NCBI GenBank assembly: GCA_036507855.1
Contig: DATCIJ010000169.1
Span: 1 to 15,468, forward strand
DNA length: 15,468 nucleotides
Source of the DNA: JABWBJ01 sp036507855
Lineage (GTDB): Bacteria > Gemmatimonadota > Gemmatimonadetes > Gemmatimonadales > Gemmatimonadaceae
Direction of reading: 5' to 3'
The notes under the pieces are model-generated. The model did no database searches. It was not told the origin of the DNA and saw only the letters and a list, made by a program, of their open reading frames with translations. A program made the position numbers and the translations under genes. Shown here piece after piece: positions 1-9,044 of this stretch. How positions within the stretch are numbered: the stretch's first letter is position 1; each line of letters opens with the position of its first letter.

Positions 1-425
1 ACCTCGTCGTGGACCTCCCGGGCCCGCTCGTCGGGTCGGTCGATCTTGTTGATCACGACGATGGGCTGCAGTCCCAGCTCGAGCGCCTTCCGCGTCACGA
101 AGCGGGTCTGCGGCATCGGCCCCTCGGCGGCATCCACGAGGATCAGCACCCCGTTCACCATCCGCAGGATCCGCTCCACCTCGCCGCCGAAGTCCGCGTG
201 CCCCGGGGTGTCCACGATGTTGATCTTCACGTCGTGCCAGTGGACCGCGGTGTTCTTGGCGAGGATGGTGATGCCCCGCTCGCGCTCGAGCGGGTTGGAA
301 TCCATGACGCGCTCGACGAGGTGCGCGCCCGCGCGGAAGACCCCCGCCTGGCGGAGCATCTGGTCCACGAGCGTCGTCTTGCCGTGGTCCACGTGCGCGA
401 TGATGGCGATGTTACGGATCTGCAT
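1..425 (-). CDS. typA: TypA/BipA ribosome-binding GTPase, N-terminal part (cut by window edge)
   Basis: About 141 residues are visible and the rest lies beyond position 1. The protein opens MQIRNIAIIAHVDHGKTTLVD, which carries the G1 P-loop. The switch region has LERERGITI, G3 is DTPGHADFGGEVER and G4 is NKIDRP. The combination VDHGKTTLVDQM plus DTPGHADFGGEVERIL is typical of TypA/BipA, rather than LepA (which reads DHGKSTLAD) or EF-G. The family binds the ribosome and acts in 50S assembly and stress or cold adaptation. The ATG at 423-425 is preceded by AAGG about 5 bases upstream, a modest ribosome site. The gene is divergent from the small ORF at 529. Identification is firm; only the C-terminal domains cannot be checked. 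Confidence 0.95.
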   Translation of the reverse strand, partial: MQIRNIAIIAHVDHGKTTLVDQMLRQAGVFRAGAHLVERVMDSNPLERERGITILAKNTAVHWHDVKINIVDTPGHADFGGEVERILRMVNGVLILVDAAEGPMPQTRFVTRKALELGLQPIVVINKIDRPDERAREVHDE

Positions 426-433
426 AGCCTTGA

Positions 434-462
434 AGTATGACCGCCACAGACGCGGCATTCAA
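434..462 (-). promoter_or_regulatory. candidate sigma70-type promoter of typA
   Basis: On the minus strand TTGAAT (457-462) is followed after exactly 17 bases by CATACT (434-439). These match the -35 and -10 consensus at 4 of 6 positions each. Transcription would start only a few bases before the ATG at 425, giving a very short or absent leader. The call rests on pattern only, and the elements are imperfect. Confidence 0.35.
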
Positions 463-493
463 GCGCTTGTGCGACCAACGTCCACGTCGCACA
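460..493. promoter_or_regulatory. two adjoining palindromes in the typA / small-ORF divergent region
   Basis: A perfect 10-bp palindrome CAAGCGCTTG (460-469) overlaps the candidate typA -35 box. It abuts an 8-bp inverted repeat, TGTGCGAC (468-475) and GTCGCACA (486-493), with a 10-base spacer. There is no T-run, so this is not an intrinsic terminator. Position between two divergent starts suggests an operator or an RNA hairpin in a leader. No regulator family is recognised. Confidence 0.35.
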
Positions 494-528
494 GTCCTCG
501 TCATGTCCTCAACGCGAGAGGTGTTCCC

Positions 529-705
529 ATGAGTCAGTCGCAGGAACCCGGCAAGGACACGTACCCCCTTGGTCGCGGCTACGGCCACGATTACATGCGC
601 GGAGGCGAGGTCCTCGGGGGATATGGTTACAGCGATCGCGCTGACTACGATAAACGACGAGGCGAGCTGGACCAGGATAAGCCGGGCAACGTCGACAAGA
701 ACTGA
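529..705 (+). CDS. small hydrophilic protein of unknown function (58 aa)
   Basis: This ORF begins MSQSQEPGKDTYPLGRGYGH and ends GNVDKN. I do not recognise a family. Support for a real gene is a good ribosome site: GAGAGG at 516-521, 7 bases before the ATG at 529. The open frame continues upstream, but this is the only start with such a site. The product is strongly charged and rich in Gly, Tyr and Asp, with a central GGEVLGGYGYSD stretch. It has no signal peptide, membrane segment or cysteine, so a small cytosolic, possibly disordered protein is likely. It is divergent from typA and convergent with the CDF gene. The 136 bases after its stop hold only weak hairpins. A chance ORF remains possible. 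Confidence 0.6.
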   Translation: MSQSQEPGKDTYPLGRGYGHDYMRGGEVLGGYGYSDRADYDKRRGELDQDKPGNVDKN

Positions 706-841
706 CTCTGGACGGGATTTCCGCAGTCAAGCGGGAACACGGAATGCACGGGTTGCACTGATTCACACAGTACGACTGAATCTGGAACGTCTTGGCTTCG
801 CGAATCAGGTTCGAGATCGCCGGGGCGGGAGTCAGGTCGTT

Positions 842-1753
842 CTAAGGGCAGGGTGCTTCGCAGATCTCATCGCGCTCGACCTGCAGCGTGACATGCGCGA
901 TGCCCAGGCGCTGCATGGCCGCGACGGCAGCCTCGAGAACCTTCTGGTTCTCAGCCGGCTCACGGACAACCGCATGTGCGCTCATGGCGACCATCCCTGA
1001 GGTCACCGTCCAGACATGCAGATCGTGGACCGACTCGATGCCGCCGATTGCCTGGAGTCCCTCGCGCACACGACCGAGCGAGATGTGACCTGGCGTCGCT
1101 TCAAGCAGGACGTCGACCGATTCGCTCACCAGGCGCCAGGCCGAACGCACCACGAGCAGGGTGACCACGATCGACGCGATCGGGTCGGCGGTGAGCCACC
1201 CGGTCCAGCGCACGATGACGGCGGCAATGACCGTTCCCACGGAGCCCAGCAGGTCGCCGATCACGTGCAGGTAGGCGCCACGCACATTCAGGCTGTGTCC
1301 GTTCATCGGATGGAGAATCGCGGCGGCAGCGGCGTTCACGAGCAGCCCGCCGAGGGCGACGACCAGCATGACGCCTCCACGCAGCGGTTCCGGCGATTGC
1401 AGCCGCCCGATTGCCTCCCAGACTATCAGGCCCGAGACCACGAGAAGTACGGCGCCGTTCAGCAACGCGGCCAGAATTTCCCAGCGCAGATACCCGTAGG
1501 TCTTCTCCGGCGCTGACGGCTGCCGGCTGAACCACGCCACGAACAGCGACAGCGCCAGCGCACCCACGTCCGTGAACATGTGCCCTGCATCGGCCAGCAG
1601 AGCGAGCGAATTGGAGATGACGCCGCCGACCACTTCCGCCACGAAGAACACCGCCGTGAGCGCGAGCGCCCAGCGAAGCCGGCCCTGGTGCGACGGATGC
1701 GCGTGGTCGTGCAGATGCGGAAGCGAGTGATCGTGAACGAGAGCCTGGGACAA
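842..1753 (-). CDS. CDF-family cation efflux protein (CzcD/ZitB-like)
   Basis: A 303-residue inner-membrane antiporter expected to export Zn2+, and possibly Cd2+ or Co2+, in exchange for protons. Six hydrophobic segments are visible. The two metal-site motifs lie in segments 2 and 5: HMFTD (H58, D62) and HVIGD (H163, D167). The N-terminus is His-rich (HDHSLPHLHDHAHPSH, residues 7-22), a common metal-capturing tail. The cytosolic C-terminal domain has HDLHVW (243-248) and ends with a two-cysteine tail, CEAPCP, as in ZitB/CzcD relatives. The start appears to be TTG at 1751-1753; no ATG is available before the second membrane segment. No Shine-Dalgarno is visible because a heptad-repeat array ends 5 bases upstream. 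The gene is last in the minus-strand train, 49 bases after pdxA. The substrate metal cannot be fixed from sequence. Confidence 0.92.
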   Translation of the reverse strand: MSQALVHDHSLPHLHDHAHPSHQGRLRWALALTAVFFVAEVVGGVISNSLALLADAGHMFTDVGALALSLFVAWFSRQPSAPEKTYGYLRWEILAALLNGAVLLVVSGLIVWEAIGRLQSPEPLRGGVMLVVALGGLLVNAAAAAILHPMNGHSLNVRGAYLHVIGDLLGSVGTVIAAVIVRWTGWLTADPIASIVVTLLVVRSAWRLVSESVDVLLEATPGHISLGRVREGLQAIGGIESVHDLHVWTVTSGMVAMSAHAVVREPAENQKVLEAAVAAMQRLGIAHVTLQVERDEICEAPCP

Positions 1754-1758
1754 CGTTC

Positions 1759-2777
<1,019 letters not shown>

Positions 2778-2779
2778 GG

Positions 2780-4126
2780 TCAGGGGCCCTTGGCGAGGAA
2801 AGGCTCGATCGGATAGACGCGCACGTAGGTTTCCCGCTTGAGCTGGTCGATGAGGCGACGGAACGACCGCTCCTGCGAGAGTTGCTGGCGCATCCGATCA
2901 CGGACTTCCTCGACGGTGTAGTCGCCCGCCTCGATCACGTCCGTCAGCTGCAGCACGACGAACTTCGGCACGCCGCGGTTCCTGTCGGCGATCGGGAACG
3001 GACCAACGAACTCGCCCTTGGCACGCGTCCCGATGGCGTCGCGATAGGACTGCGGCAGCTGCTCCTTCGGGAACGGCTCGAGACTCGCCTCGAGCTCGTC
3101 GCGGTCGTGAAAGCGCTTGACCAGCGAATCGAAGACCGCGCCGCCGCGCCAGAGCTGGAGCGCGCTGTCGGCGCGGGCTCGCGCGCGAATGGTGTCGTCG
3201 GGCACGTACGCCGGCTTGATCAGGATGTGTCGAGCCTTCACTTCGGCAGGCTTGGAGCGGTCGACCCGGATGATGTGGAAGCCGTACGGCGTAAAGACTA
3301 CGGGGCTGACCTGCCCGGGCTGCAGCGCGAACATCATCTGCTCGAACTCCGGCACCAGCTCATTCCGGCGATTCCAGCCCAGGTCACCACCCTGCTCCCG
3401 CGACGCGGAGTCCTGCGATTCACGACGCGCGACCTGCTCGAAGTCCGCGCCTCGACGGATCTCGGCCAACAGCGACTCCGCCTTCGCCCGTGCGAGATCC
3501 AGCGCCTGTTGCTTTGCCGTCGTCGGAAGGACCAGCTGCCGGAACGTCACCGCCGGCGGACGCTTGGGGAATGTGGCCTTGGCGCGCTCATAGGCTTCGT
3601 TCACGTCCTGATCGCTCACGGCGACCCTGACCATCTTCCCCTCGGATTGGTACTTCTGCACGAGCCGCCGCTGCAGTTCGCTGCGTCGCGCCTGCTCGGA
3701 CATCCATTTCCGGTACTCGTCCTGCGTGCCGAATCCTGCCTGACGCAGCTGCCGCAGGAATTCCTGGTCGCTCGGGAACTGGCTTCGGATCTGCTGCACC
3801 TGCCGATCGACCGTTTGCGACACATCGGCGTCCGCGACCGTGATGCTCGTGTCGCCCGACGCGCGCTGCAGCAGGACTTCCTCGTCGATCAGTTGCGTGA
3901 GGATGTTGCGCGCGAACTCGGCCGCCCCGGCGGAATCCTCGGGGAGTTTCGCTCCGCGAGAGCGTTCCTGCCCGATGACCTCGAGGACCTCGCTCCAGAG
4001 AATGGGATGAGTGCCGACCACCGCGATGATGCCGTCAGTGGTCTGGGACACCGTCGCCGGCTGCTGCTGAGCCGCGGCGGGAACAGCCGCGATCAGCGCG
4101 AGGACTGCGAGGGCGAGTCGTTTCAT
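2780..4126 (-). CDS. surA: SurA-like periplasmic chaperone / peptidyl-prolyl isomerase
   Basis: A 448-residue protein starting MKRLALAVLALIAAVPAAAQ, a clear Sec signal peptide with likely cleavage after AAA. A SurA N-terminal chaperone region follows (about 30-185), with DGIIAVVGTHPILWSEV and a helix-rich section. The first parvulin domain (about 190-290) carries GGDLGW (246-251), LVPEFEQMMFAL and YGFHIIRVD. A second, diverged parvulin-like domain (about 296-400) begins ARHILIK but lacks the GGDLG loop. In SurA proteins the N-domain binds outer-membrane proteins and one isomerase domain is often inactive. An ATG at 4174, directly abutting the upstream stop, would add 16 residues before the signal peptide. 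I prefer 4126 because it gives a canonical leader. The gene is followed 2 bases later by pdxA, the same order as the surA-pdxA pair of enterobacteria. Confidence 0.88.
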   Translation of the reverse strand: MKRLALAVLALIAAVPAAAQQQPATVSQTTDGIIAVVGTHPILWSEVLEVIGQERSRGAKLPEDSAGAAEFARNILTQLIDEEVLLQRASGDTSITVADADVSQTVDRQVQQIRSQFPSDQEFLRQLRQAGFGTQDEYRKWMSEQARRSELQRRLVQKYQSEGKMVRVAVSDQDVNEAYERAKATFPKRPPAVTFRQLVLPTTAKQQALDLARAKAESLLAEIRRGADFEQVARRESQDSASREQGGDLGWNRRNELVPEFEQMMFALQPGQVSPVVFTPYGFHIIRVDRSKPAEVKARHILIKPAYVPDDTIRARARADSALQLWRGGAVFDSLVKRFHDRDELEASLEPFPKEQLPQSYRDAIGTRAKGEFVGPFPIADRNRGVPKFVVLQLTDVIEAGDYTVEEVRDRMRQQLSQERSFRRLIDQLKRETYVRVYPIEPFLAKGP

Positions 4127-4174
4127 CGTCCGGTAGCTACACCAGATCATGCGGTCAGGATTCGTCAGAGCCAT

Positions 4175-5602
4175 CTACCGTTTGGACCCGGTGTCGGGCA
4201 GGGGGATCGCGCTCTTCGGTTGCGACGCTGCCCTGGCCGAATCGGCGGCGGAGCGTGTCTTCTGAGCCAGTTCGAGCGCGCGCGCGATGCCGGCCGGCTT
4301 GATCGAGCCGTCGTACTTTTCGCGCAACGCCTCGGCCAGCGGCGAGGGTATGTCGACGAATCCCTCCTGCTGCTGAAGCAGCCGGCCCATATACCCATCG
4401 ATGCGGGCCGCCGCGAGCCGCCCGCGATCGGCCTCTGTCTGCGCGCTGTCCGCCAGCAGCTCGGGTGAGATGCGGAGTCCGGCCCAGGCGTTCCGCACCA
4501 GGCTCTTGAACGCATTGCGCGCCGCCGCGACTTCCGCCGTATCCAGTTTGATGCCGGCGCTGTCGGCCTGCTTCAGCAGCAATTCGTTGAGCAGGAGGCT
4601 CTTCACGAAGCCGGGGAGCACCGAATCGGGCGCCGACTGGATCCGGCCACGCATATCATCACGCTGCGTCATGCTGCCCAACCATCTCGCCACGTCGCCG
4701 GCGGTGAAGTTGCCAAGCACCGAGGTAGCAATCGCCGTCCGGTCTCCCTTGTGTCCTTCGAGGTCGGCGGCCACCTCCTTCACGACCTTGGGCGCGTTCG
4801 GCTTCACTTCGACCTTGCCGGAATTCTCAACGCCGGCGAAGTACGTGCTTTGCGCCGTCTGTTGAAGCGTGCCGGTGTAGAGCGCCGCGAACTGCTGGCG
4901 CGCTTCGGCAAAGGTGTTGCGACGGATGATGTGATATCCGAATTGCGTGCGAAGCAGCGGTCCGACCTCGCCAGGCTTCAGGGCCGCGACCGCGCGCGAG
5001 AATTCCGGCACCATCTGCTGGGGTGCGAAGACGCCCAGGTCCCCGCCAGTGTCCTTGTTGTTCGCATCGCCGCTGTGCTGCTTGGCCAACGCCGCGAAGT
5101 TGCGGTCATTCACCTGGCGACGGACGGCTTCGGCGCGCCGCAAGACCGAATCGCTTCCCGTCGCTGCCTGACCCTCCGGCATCGTGAACAGGATGTGGCG
5201 CGCGGAGAGGAGGCGCGTGCCTTCGTTATAGGCGGCTTCGAGGTTGGACGTGTCGACGGCGAGGCGCTCCTGCACCATCTGCATCCACTTCTGCGTCTTG
5301 CTCTGCGAGTACACGGGCCACATCACCTTGTCGATGAGCACCGTGTCAACCATGGAGTCACCGGCGGCAGCCGCCTTTGCCAGGAGCTGATAGCTCACCC
5401 AGACGTAGGCGATCTGCTCGGCGACCGGCTTGGCGAGGGGGTACTGGGATCCACCCATCATGTCGGCGAGGCGCTGGACCGAGAGTTCCTGCTTTTCGGC
5501 GCGGGCGACGACGTCCACGTGAGCGGTCATCGCTTCCTTGAGGCCTTCACAGGCCGTGACGGAAACAAGGGCGGCGATTGCCGCGAGACGGGCTTTCAAC
5601 AT
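4175..5602 (-). CDS. parvulin-domain (PPIC) lipoprotein, PrsA/SurA-like
   Basis: A 475-residue predicted lipoprotein. The leader MLKARLAAIAALVSVTAC has a lipobox (VTAC) with acylated Cys18. After a helical region, a single parvulin domain spans about 132-228: SARHILF (133-139), GGDLGVF (186-192), MVPEF (197-201) and GYHIIRR (222-228). A long helical C-terminal part, rich in Ala, Asp and Ser, ends in a proline-containing tail. The protein probably helps fold exported proteins at the membrane, paired with the SurA-like protein encoded 48 bases downstream. The start at 5600-5602 is chosen because it places the signal sequence at the N-terminus; an upstream start would add 51 non-signal residues. 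No Shine-Dalgarno is present because a CTTCACT heptad array abuts the ATG directly. Confidence 0.85.
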   Translation of the reverse strand: MLKARLAAIAALVSVTACEGLKEAMTAHVDVVARAEKQELSVQRLADMMGGSQYPLAKPVAEQIAYVWVSYQLLAKAAAAGDSMVDTVLIDKVMWPVYSQSKTQKWMQMVQERLAVDTSNLEAAYNEGTRLLSARHILFTMPEGQAATGSDSVLRRAEAVRRQVNDRNFAALAKQHSGDANNKDTGGDLGVFAPQQMVPEFSRAVAALKPGEVGPLLRTQFGYHIIRRNTFAEARQQFAALYTGTLQQTAQSTYFAGVENSGKVEVKPNAPKVVKEVAADLEGHKGDRTAIATSVLGNFTAGDVARWLGSMTQRDDMRGRIQSAPDSVLPGFVKSLLLNELLLKQADSAGIKLDTAEVAAARNAFKSLVRNAWAGLRISPELLADSAQTEADRGRLAAARIDGYMGRLLQQQEGFVDIPSPLAEALREKYDGSIKPAGIARALELAQKTRSAADSARAASQPKSAIPLPDTGSKR

Positions 5603-5637
5603 AGTGAAGAGTGAAGAGTGAAGAGTGGCGAGTGAGG
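5603..5637. repeat. heptad array AGTGAAG, 5 units
   Basis: Plus-strand units are AGTGAAG three times, then AGTGGCG and AGTGAGG, in perfect 7-base phase. On the minus strand the array reads CTTCACT and its last unit touches the ATG of the parvulin lipoprotein with no gap. It occupies about half of the 73-base gap after mfd. Confidence 0.9.
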
Positions 5638-5675
5638 ACCCTGGCGGGCTGGCCGGAAGATCAAAAAACGAAAAC

Positions 5676-8600
5676 TCACGCAAGCGTGCGGTCGGGCCCT
5701 GCCTGCAACGACTGAAGCGCCCGCACGAGGCCCTCCAGGATTCCCGACCCACCAAGCCGCGTGAGCTTCAGCGAGAGCGGGTGCGCACGCCGGACGTCGG
5801 CGCGGAACTGCACCTCGTGAAACGCCGCCTGCAGCCCCCTGAGCCGGGGCATCGCGGTGTCCCGAAAGGTAATACGGGCCTCCTCACCATGCACGAGGAT
5901 GCCCTCGATCCCGAGGCGGCCTCCCAACGCACGGAGCAGGGACACGGCGAACAGGTTCTGCGCCGGCGCCGGGAGGGGCCCGAACCGATCGCGCAGCTCA
6001 CGGCGCAACTCCTCGACGCCCACGGCGTCGGTCATGGAGGTCAGGCGACGGTATACGTCCAGCTTGGCCTCCTGTGACGGGACGAATTCGTCGGGCAGAT
6101 ACGAGGGCAGGTCGAGCGACACGTCGGCGGGGATATCGCGCGGCGCCGAATCGCCGGCCTGCACGCGACGGACCGCGTCCTCGAGAAGCCGCAGGTAGAG
6201 GTCGAAGCCAACCGCCTGGACGAAACCGGATTGTTCCGGGCCGAGGAGATTTCCGGCGCCGCGCAGTTCGAGGTCCTTCAGCGCCACCCGGTAGCCCGCC
6301 CCGAGTTCGGTGTGATGCTCGAGCACCTGCAGGCGCCGCTCACTCTCCTCGTCAACCGCGTCAGGCACCATGAGGTAGCAGTAGGCCCGTCGGTGCGACC
6401 GGCCAACCCGGCCGCGGAGCTGGTACAGCTGGGCGAGGCCGAAGTGATCGGCGCGGTTCACGAACATCGTGTTGGCGTTAGGCACGTCGAGACCCGACTC
6501 GACGATCATGGTCGAGACCAGCACGTCGACCTCGCCCAGCACGAACCGGCGCATGACGTCCTCCAGCGCGCGCTCCGGCATCTGGCCGTGACCCACCGCG
6601 ACCCGCGCCCGCGGCGCCAGCCGGCTCACGTGGTCGGCGACCGCGACGATCGTCTCGATCCGGTTGTGCACGAAGAAGACCTGCCCGCCCCGATCCAGCT
6701 CGCGCGCGATGCCCTCGGCGATCAGCGCATCGTCCCACGGCTCGACGAACGTGAGCACCGGCGAACGGTCACGCGGCGGCGTCTGCATGAGCGTGAGGTC
6801 GCGCAACCCGGCCAGCGCCAGGTGGAGCGTGCGCGGGATGGGCGTGGCCGTCAACGTCAGCACGTCGGTCTCGAGCCGCAGTTCCTTGAGCCGCTCTTTG
6901 TGCTTGACCCCGAAGCGATGCTCTTCGTCAACGACAATGAGGCCGAGCGACTTGAACTCCACGTCCCGGCTCAGGAGGCGATGCGTGCCGATGACGACGT
7001 CGATCGTCCCATCGGCCAGGCCGCCGATGACCTTCGCCTGCTCACTCGCGGTGAGAAACCGGCTGAGTGTCGCAACGCGGACGGGAAAATCGGCGAGCCG
7101 ATCCCCGAACGTGCGCGCGTGCTGCTCGGCCAGAATCGTCGTTGGAACGAGGACGGCAACCTGGCGCCCCGATTGAATCGCCTTGAATGCCGCCCGAATC
7201 GCGATCTCGGTCTTCCCATAGCCGACGTCACCAACGAGGAGCCGGTCCATGGGCTGGGCGCGCTCCAGGTCGCGCTTGACGTCATCGGTGGCCTTGCGCT
7301 GGTCAGGCGTGTCCTCGAACAGGAACGAGGATTCCAGCTGTTTCTGCCAGGGCGTGTCGGTCACGTGCGGCGGGCGTGACGCCAGGCTGCGCCGCGCGTA
7401 GAGCTGCAACAGCTCTTCCGTCATCTGATGAATGGCGGACTTCGTGCGATCGCGCTGCTGCTTCCACCGGCGGCCACCGAGCCTGTGAAGCCGGGGCGGA
7501 GGCGCATCGTCACCGGCCGTTGTGGCGGCACGATAGCGCTCGACCTGGTCCACACGGTAGAGCGGCACGTTCAACCGGTCGCCACCCTCGTATTCGATCA
7601 CCGCCACCTCGACCATGCTTTCTCGGACGAAGATCTTCTCGATGCCGCGATAGATCCCGACGCCGTGTTCCAGGTGCACCACATAGTCACCGGGCTTGAG
7701 CGCCGTGACGGTCTCGAGCGCAACCCCGCCGCCATATCTGCGTGTGCGACGCAGCCGGCGATCGCGGCGGAAGATTTCGTGGTCGGTGAGGACCCGCAAA
7801 CCGCGGGAATCGGGAATCGGGAATCGGGAATCGTCGAACGCCGGGGCCTCGCTGCCCGCTGCCCGCTGCCCGAGGCCCGGAGGCAGTATGAAACCGCCAT
7901 TCACCACGCCGATCGTGATGGCCGCGGGGCTCGGCGACCATTCGCCCTCGTTCAGCAGTTCCTCGAGCCGTTCGACCTGGCCGGTGTTGTCGCAGAGGAT
8001 CAGCGTGGGCGTTCCTTCCCGCACGACGCGGCGGAGCAGCTTCACGTCCCGGCCGATCGACTCCGGTTCGCGCACCGGGAAGACGAGCACGTCACGCTCG
8101 TTATGCGGGTCCGCCACGCAGACACGGGCGAAGCCACGCAGCGACGCCAGCACCGTGGCCGGAGGATCGAACAGGAGCTCCCGTTGCGGCGAGTCCTCAC
8201 CGCGGCGACGCGCGACTTCGACATGATGCGCCGCTTCCTCCCAGGTCCGCGTCACTTCCGGTTCCACGTGACTCTCGTCAGGCAGCACGAGCAGAGTTTC
8301 GGGCGGCCAGAGCTCGGCGAGCGAACGGCGCTCGACCCCCTCGTCGGACGACGCCGCCGCTTCCGCGGGAAGGATCAGCGCCAGTTCCGCCTCGCGCACC
8401 GACCGCTGGCTCAGCAGGTCGAAGTGGCGCAGGTCGGTGATCTCGTCGCCCCAGAATTCCAGGCGGACCGGATCAGTCATGCCGAACCCGTAGACGTCCA
8501 TGATGCCGCCGCGCACGGAGAACTGCGCCACGTCGTCGACCATCGGCACGCGAGTGAAGCCGATGCGCTCGAGGTGCGCGGCGAGGTCCTCGGGCCGCCG

Positions 8601-9044
8601 GACGTCGCCCTTGCGCAGCTCGAGGCGGGCGGCGACCAGGGCGCGCGGCACGTGCGACCGCTCCATGACCGCGCGCGACGTGGTCAGGAGGACGTGCACG
8701 TCGCTGCGCATCAACCGCTCGAGAGTCTCGACCCGCTCGCCGGCGATCTCCGTATGCGGCTCCACCTCCCCGAACCCTTCGCGCGGCGGATACAGCGCGA
8801 CCCCCGTGCCGTCCGCCAGCACGTTCAGGTCGGCGAGCCAGCGTTCGGCGTCGCTGACGGTGTCCGTCACGACCACGATCAGCTGACGCGGCAAGCGCCG
8901 GGCGAGTGACGCGACGAGCACGGCGTCGGTCGAGCCGGCCAGCCCGGCCACCGCGCGCCGCAGCCCGGGTCCCGGCAGTTCCGCGACCAGCCGCCGGAAC
9001 GCGGGGAGTGATTCAAAGGCCTCGAGGATCCCTTCCAGCGCCAT
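5676..9044 (-). CDS. mfd: transcription-repair coupling factor Mfd
   Basis: A 1122-residue ATP-driven translocase that removes stalled RNA polymerase at lesions and recruits UvrA. It shows the UvrB-like N-terminal module (1-370; GFTRVPMVDDVAQFSVRGGI at 162-181), then the RNA polymerase-interacting domain (about 447-505; GDYVVHLEHGVGIY). The helicase motor has Walker A GDVGYGKTE (605-613), DEEH (706-709), TATPIPRT (732-739), GHGQM (818-822) and LRGRVGRSHR (876-885). The C-terminal D7 domain follows. Residues 390-414, in the linker just before the polymerase-binding domain, are an insert whose codons come from two heptad arrays; both flanks (FILPP and LRVLTDHEIF) read as normal Mfd. The ATG at 9042-9044 overlaps the upstream stop by one base (TGATG), implying translational coupling. 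Length and motifs say it is intact. Confidence 0.97.
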   Translation of the reverse strand: MALEGILEAFESLPAFRRLVAELPGPGLRRAVAGLAGSTDAVLVASLARRLPRQLIVVVTDTVSDAERWLADLNVLADGTGVALYPPREGFGEVEPHTEIAGERVETLERLMRSDVHVLLTTSRAVMERSHVPRALVAARLELRKGDVRRPEDLAAHLERIGFTRVPMVDDVAQFSVRGGIMDVYGFGMTDPVRLEFWGDEITDLRHFDLLSQRSVREAELALILPAEAAASSDEGVERRSLAELWPPETLLVLPDESHVEPEVTRTWEEAAHHVEVARRRGEDSPQRELLFDPPATVLASLRGFARVCVADPHNERDVLVFPVREPESIGRDVKLLRRVVREGTPTLILCDNTGQVERLEELLNEGEWSPSPAAITIGVVNGGFILPPGLGQRAAGSEAPAFDDSRFPIPDSRGLRVLTDHEIFRRDRRLRRTRRYGGGVALETVTALKPGDYVVHLEHGVGIYRGIEKIFVRESMVEVAVIEYEGGDRLNVPLYRVDQVERYRAATTAGDDAPPPRLHRLGGRRWKQQRDRTKSAIHQMTEELLQLYARRSLASRPPHVTDTPWQKQLESSFLFEDTPDQRKATDDVKRDLERAQPMDRLLVGDVGYGKTEIAIRAAFKAIQSGRQVAVLVPTTILAEQHARTFGDRLADFPVRVATLSRFLTASEQAKVIGGLADGTIDVVIGTHRLLSRDVEFKSLGLIVVDEEHRFGVKHKERLKELRLETDVLTLTATPIPRTLHLALAGLRDLTLMQTPPRDRSPVLTFVEPWDDALIAEGIARELDRGGQVFFVHNRIETIVAVADHVSRLAPRARVAVGHGQMPERALEDVMRRFVLGEVDVLVSTMIVESGLDVPNANTMFVNRADHFGLAQLYQLRGRVGRSHRRAYCYLMVPDAVDEESERRLQVLEHHTELGAGYRVALKDLELRGAGNLLGPEQSGFVQAVGFDLYLRLLEDAVRRVQAGDSAPRDIPADVSLDLPSYLPDEFVPSQEAKLDVYRRLTSMTDAVGVEELRRELRDRFGPLPAPAQNLFAVSLLRALGGRLGIEGILVHGEEARITFRDTAMPRLRGLQAAFHEVQFRADVRRAHPLSLKLTRLGGSGILEGLVRALQSLQAGPDRTLA
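7805..7832. repeat. heptad array GGGAATC, 4 perfect units, inside mfd
   Basis: Four identical tandem GGGAATC units. On the mfd strand they read GATTCCC and encode most of DDSRFPIPDSR (residues about 404-414). Total length 28 bp is not a multiple of three, so the reading frame is kept only together with the flanking bases. Confidence 0.93.
7851..7878. repeat. heptad array GCTGCCC, 3 units plus one variant, inside mfd
   Basis: GCTGCCC occurs three times, followed by GAGGCCC in the same phase. On the mfd strand it reads GGGCAGC and encodes RAAGSEA (about residues 394-400). The same heptamer family, GGGCAGC/GGGCAGA, occurs in the intergenic array at 13346-13373. Confidence 0.85.

Noticed and set aside
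706..841. Possible convergent terminator or tRNA between the small ORF and the CDF gene
   Set aside because: The best stems are 6 bp (719-736 with a G-T pair, 760-782 with an 11-base loop) and lack T-runs. The GGTTCGAGATC resembling a tRNA T-arm has no matching acceptor or anticodon arms.
2882..4468. Open frame of 528 codons on the plus strand
   Set aside because: It lies antisense to the SurA-like and parvulin lipoprotein genes, whose domains and signal peptides are clear. Its translation has no recognisable motif and shows the Arg/Leu/His-rich composition of an antisense frame in high-GC DNA.
5603..5755. Longer N-terminus (51 extra residues) for the parvulin lipoprotein
   Set aside because: It would read through the heptad array, overlap the end of mfd and displace the lipoprotein leader.
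7428..8909. Open frame of 493 codons opposite mfd
   Set aside because: Antisense to well-supported Mfd motifs, with no start-site support or domain. It reads as a compositional shadow, like the 6231-7379 frame.
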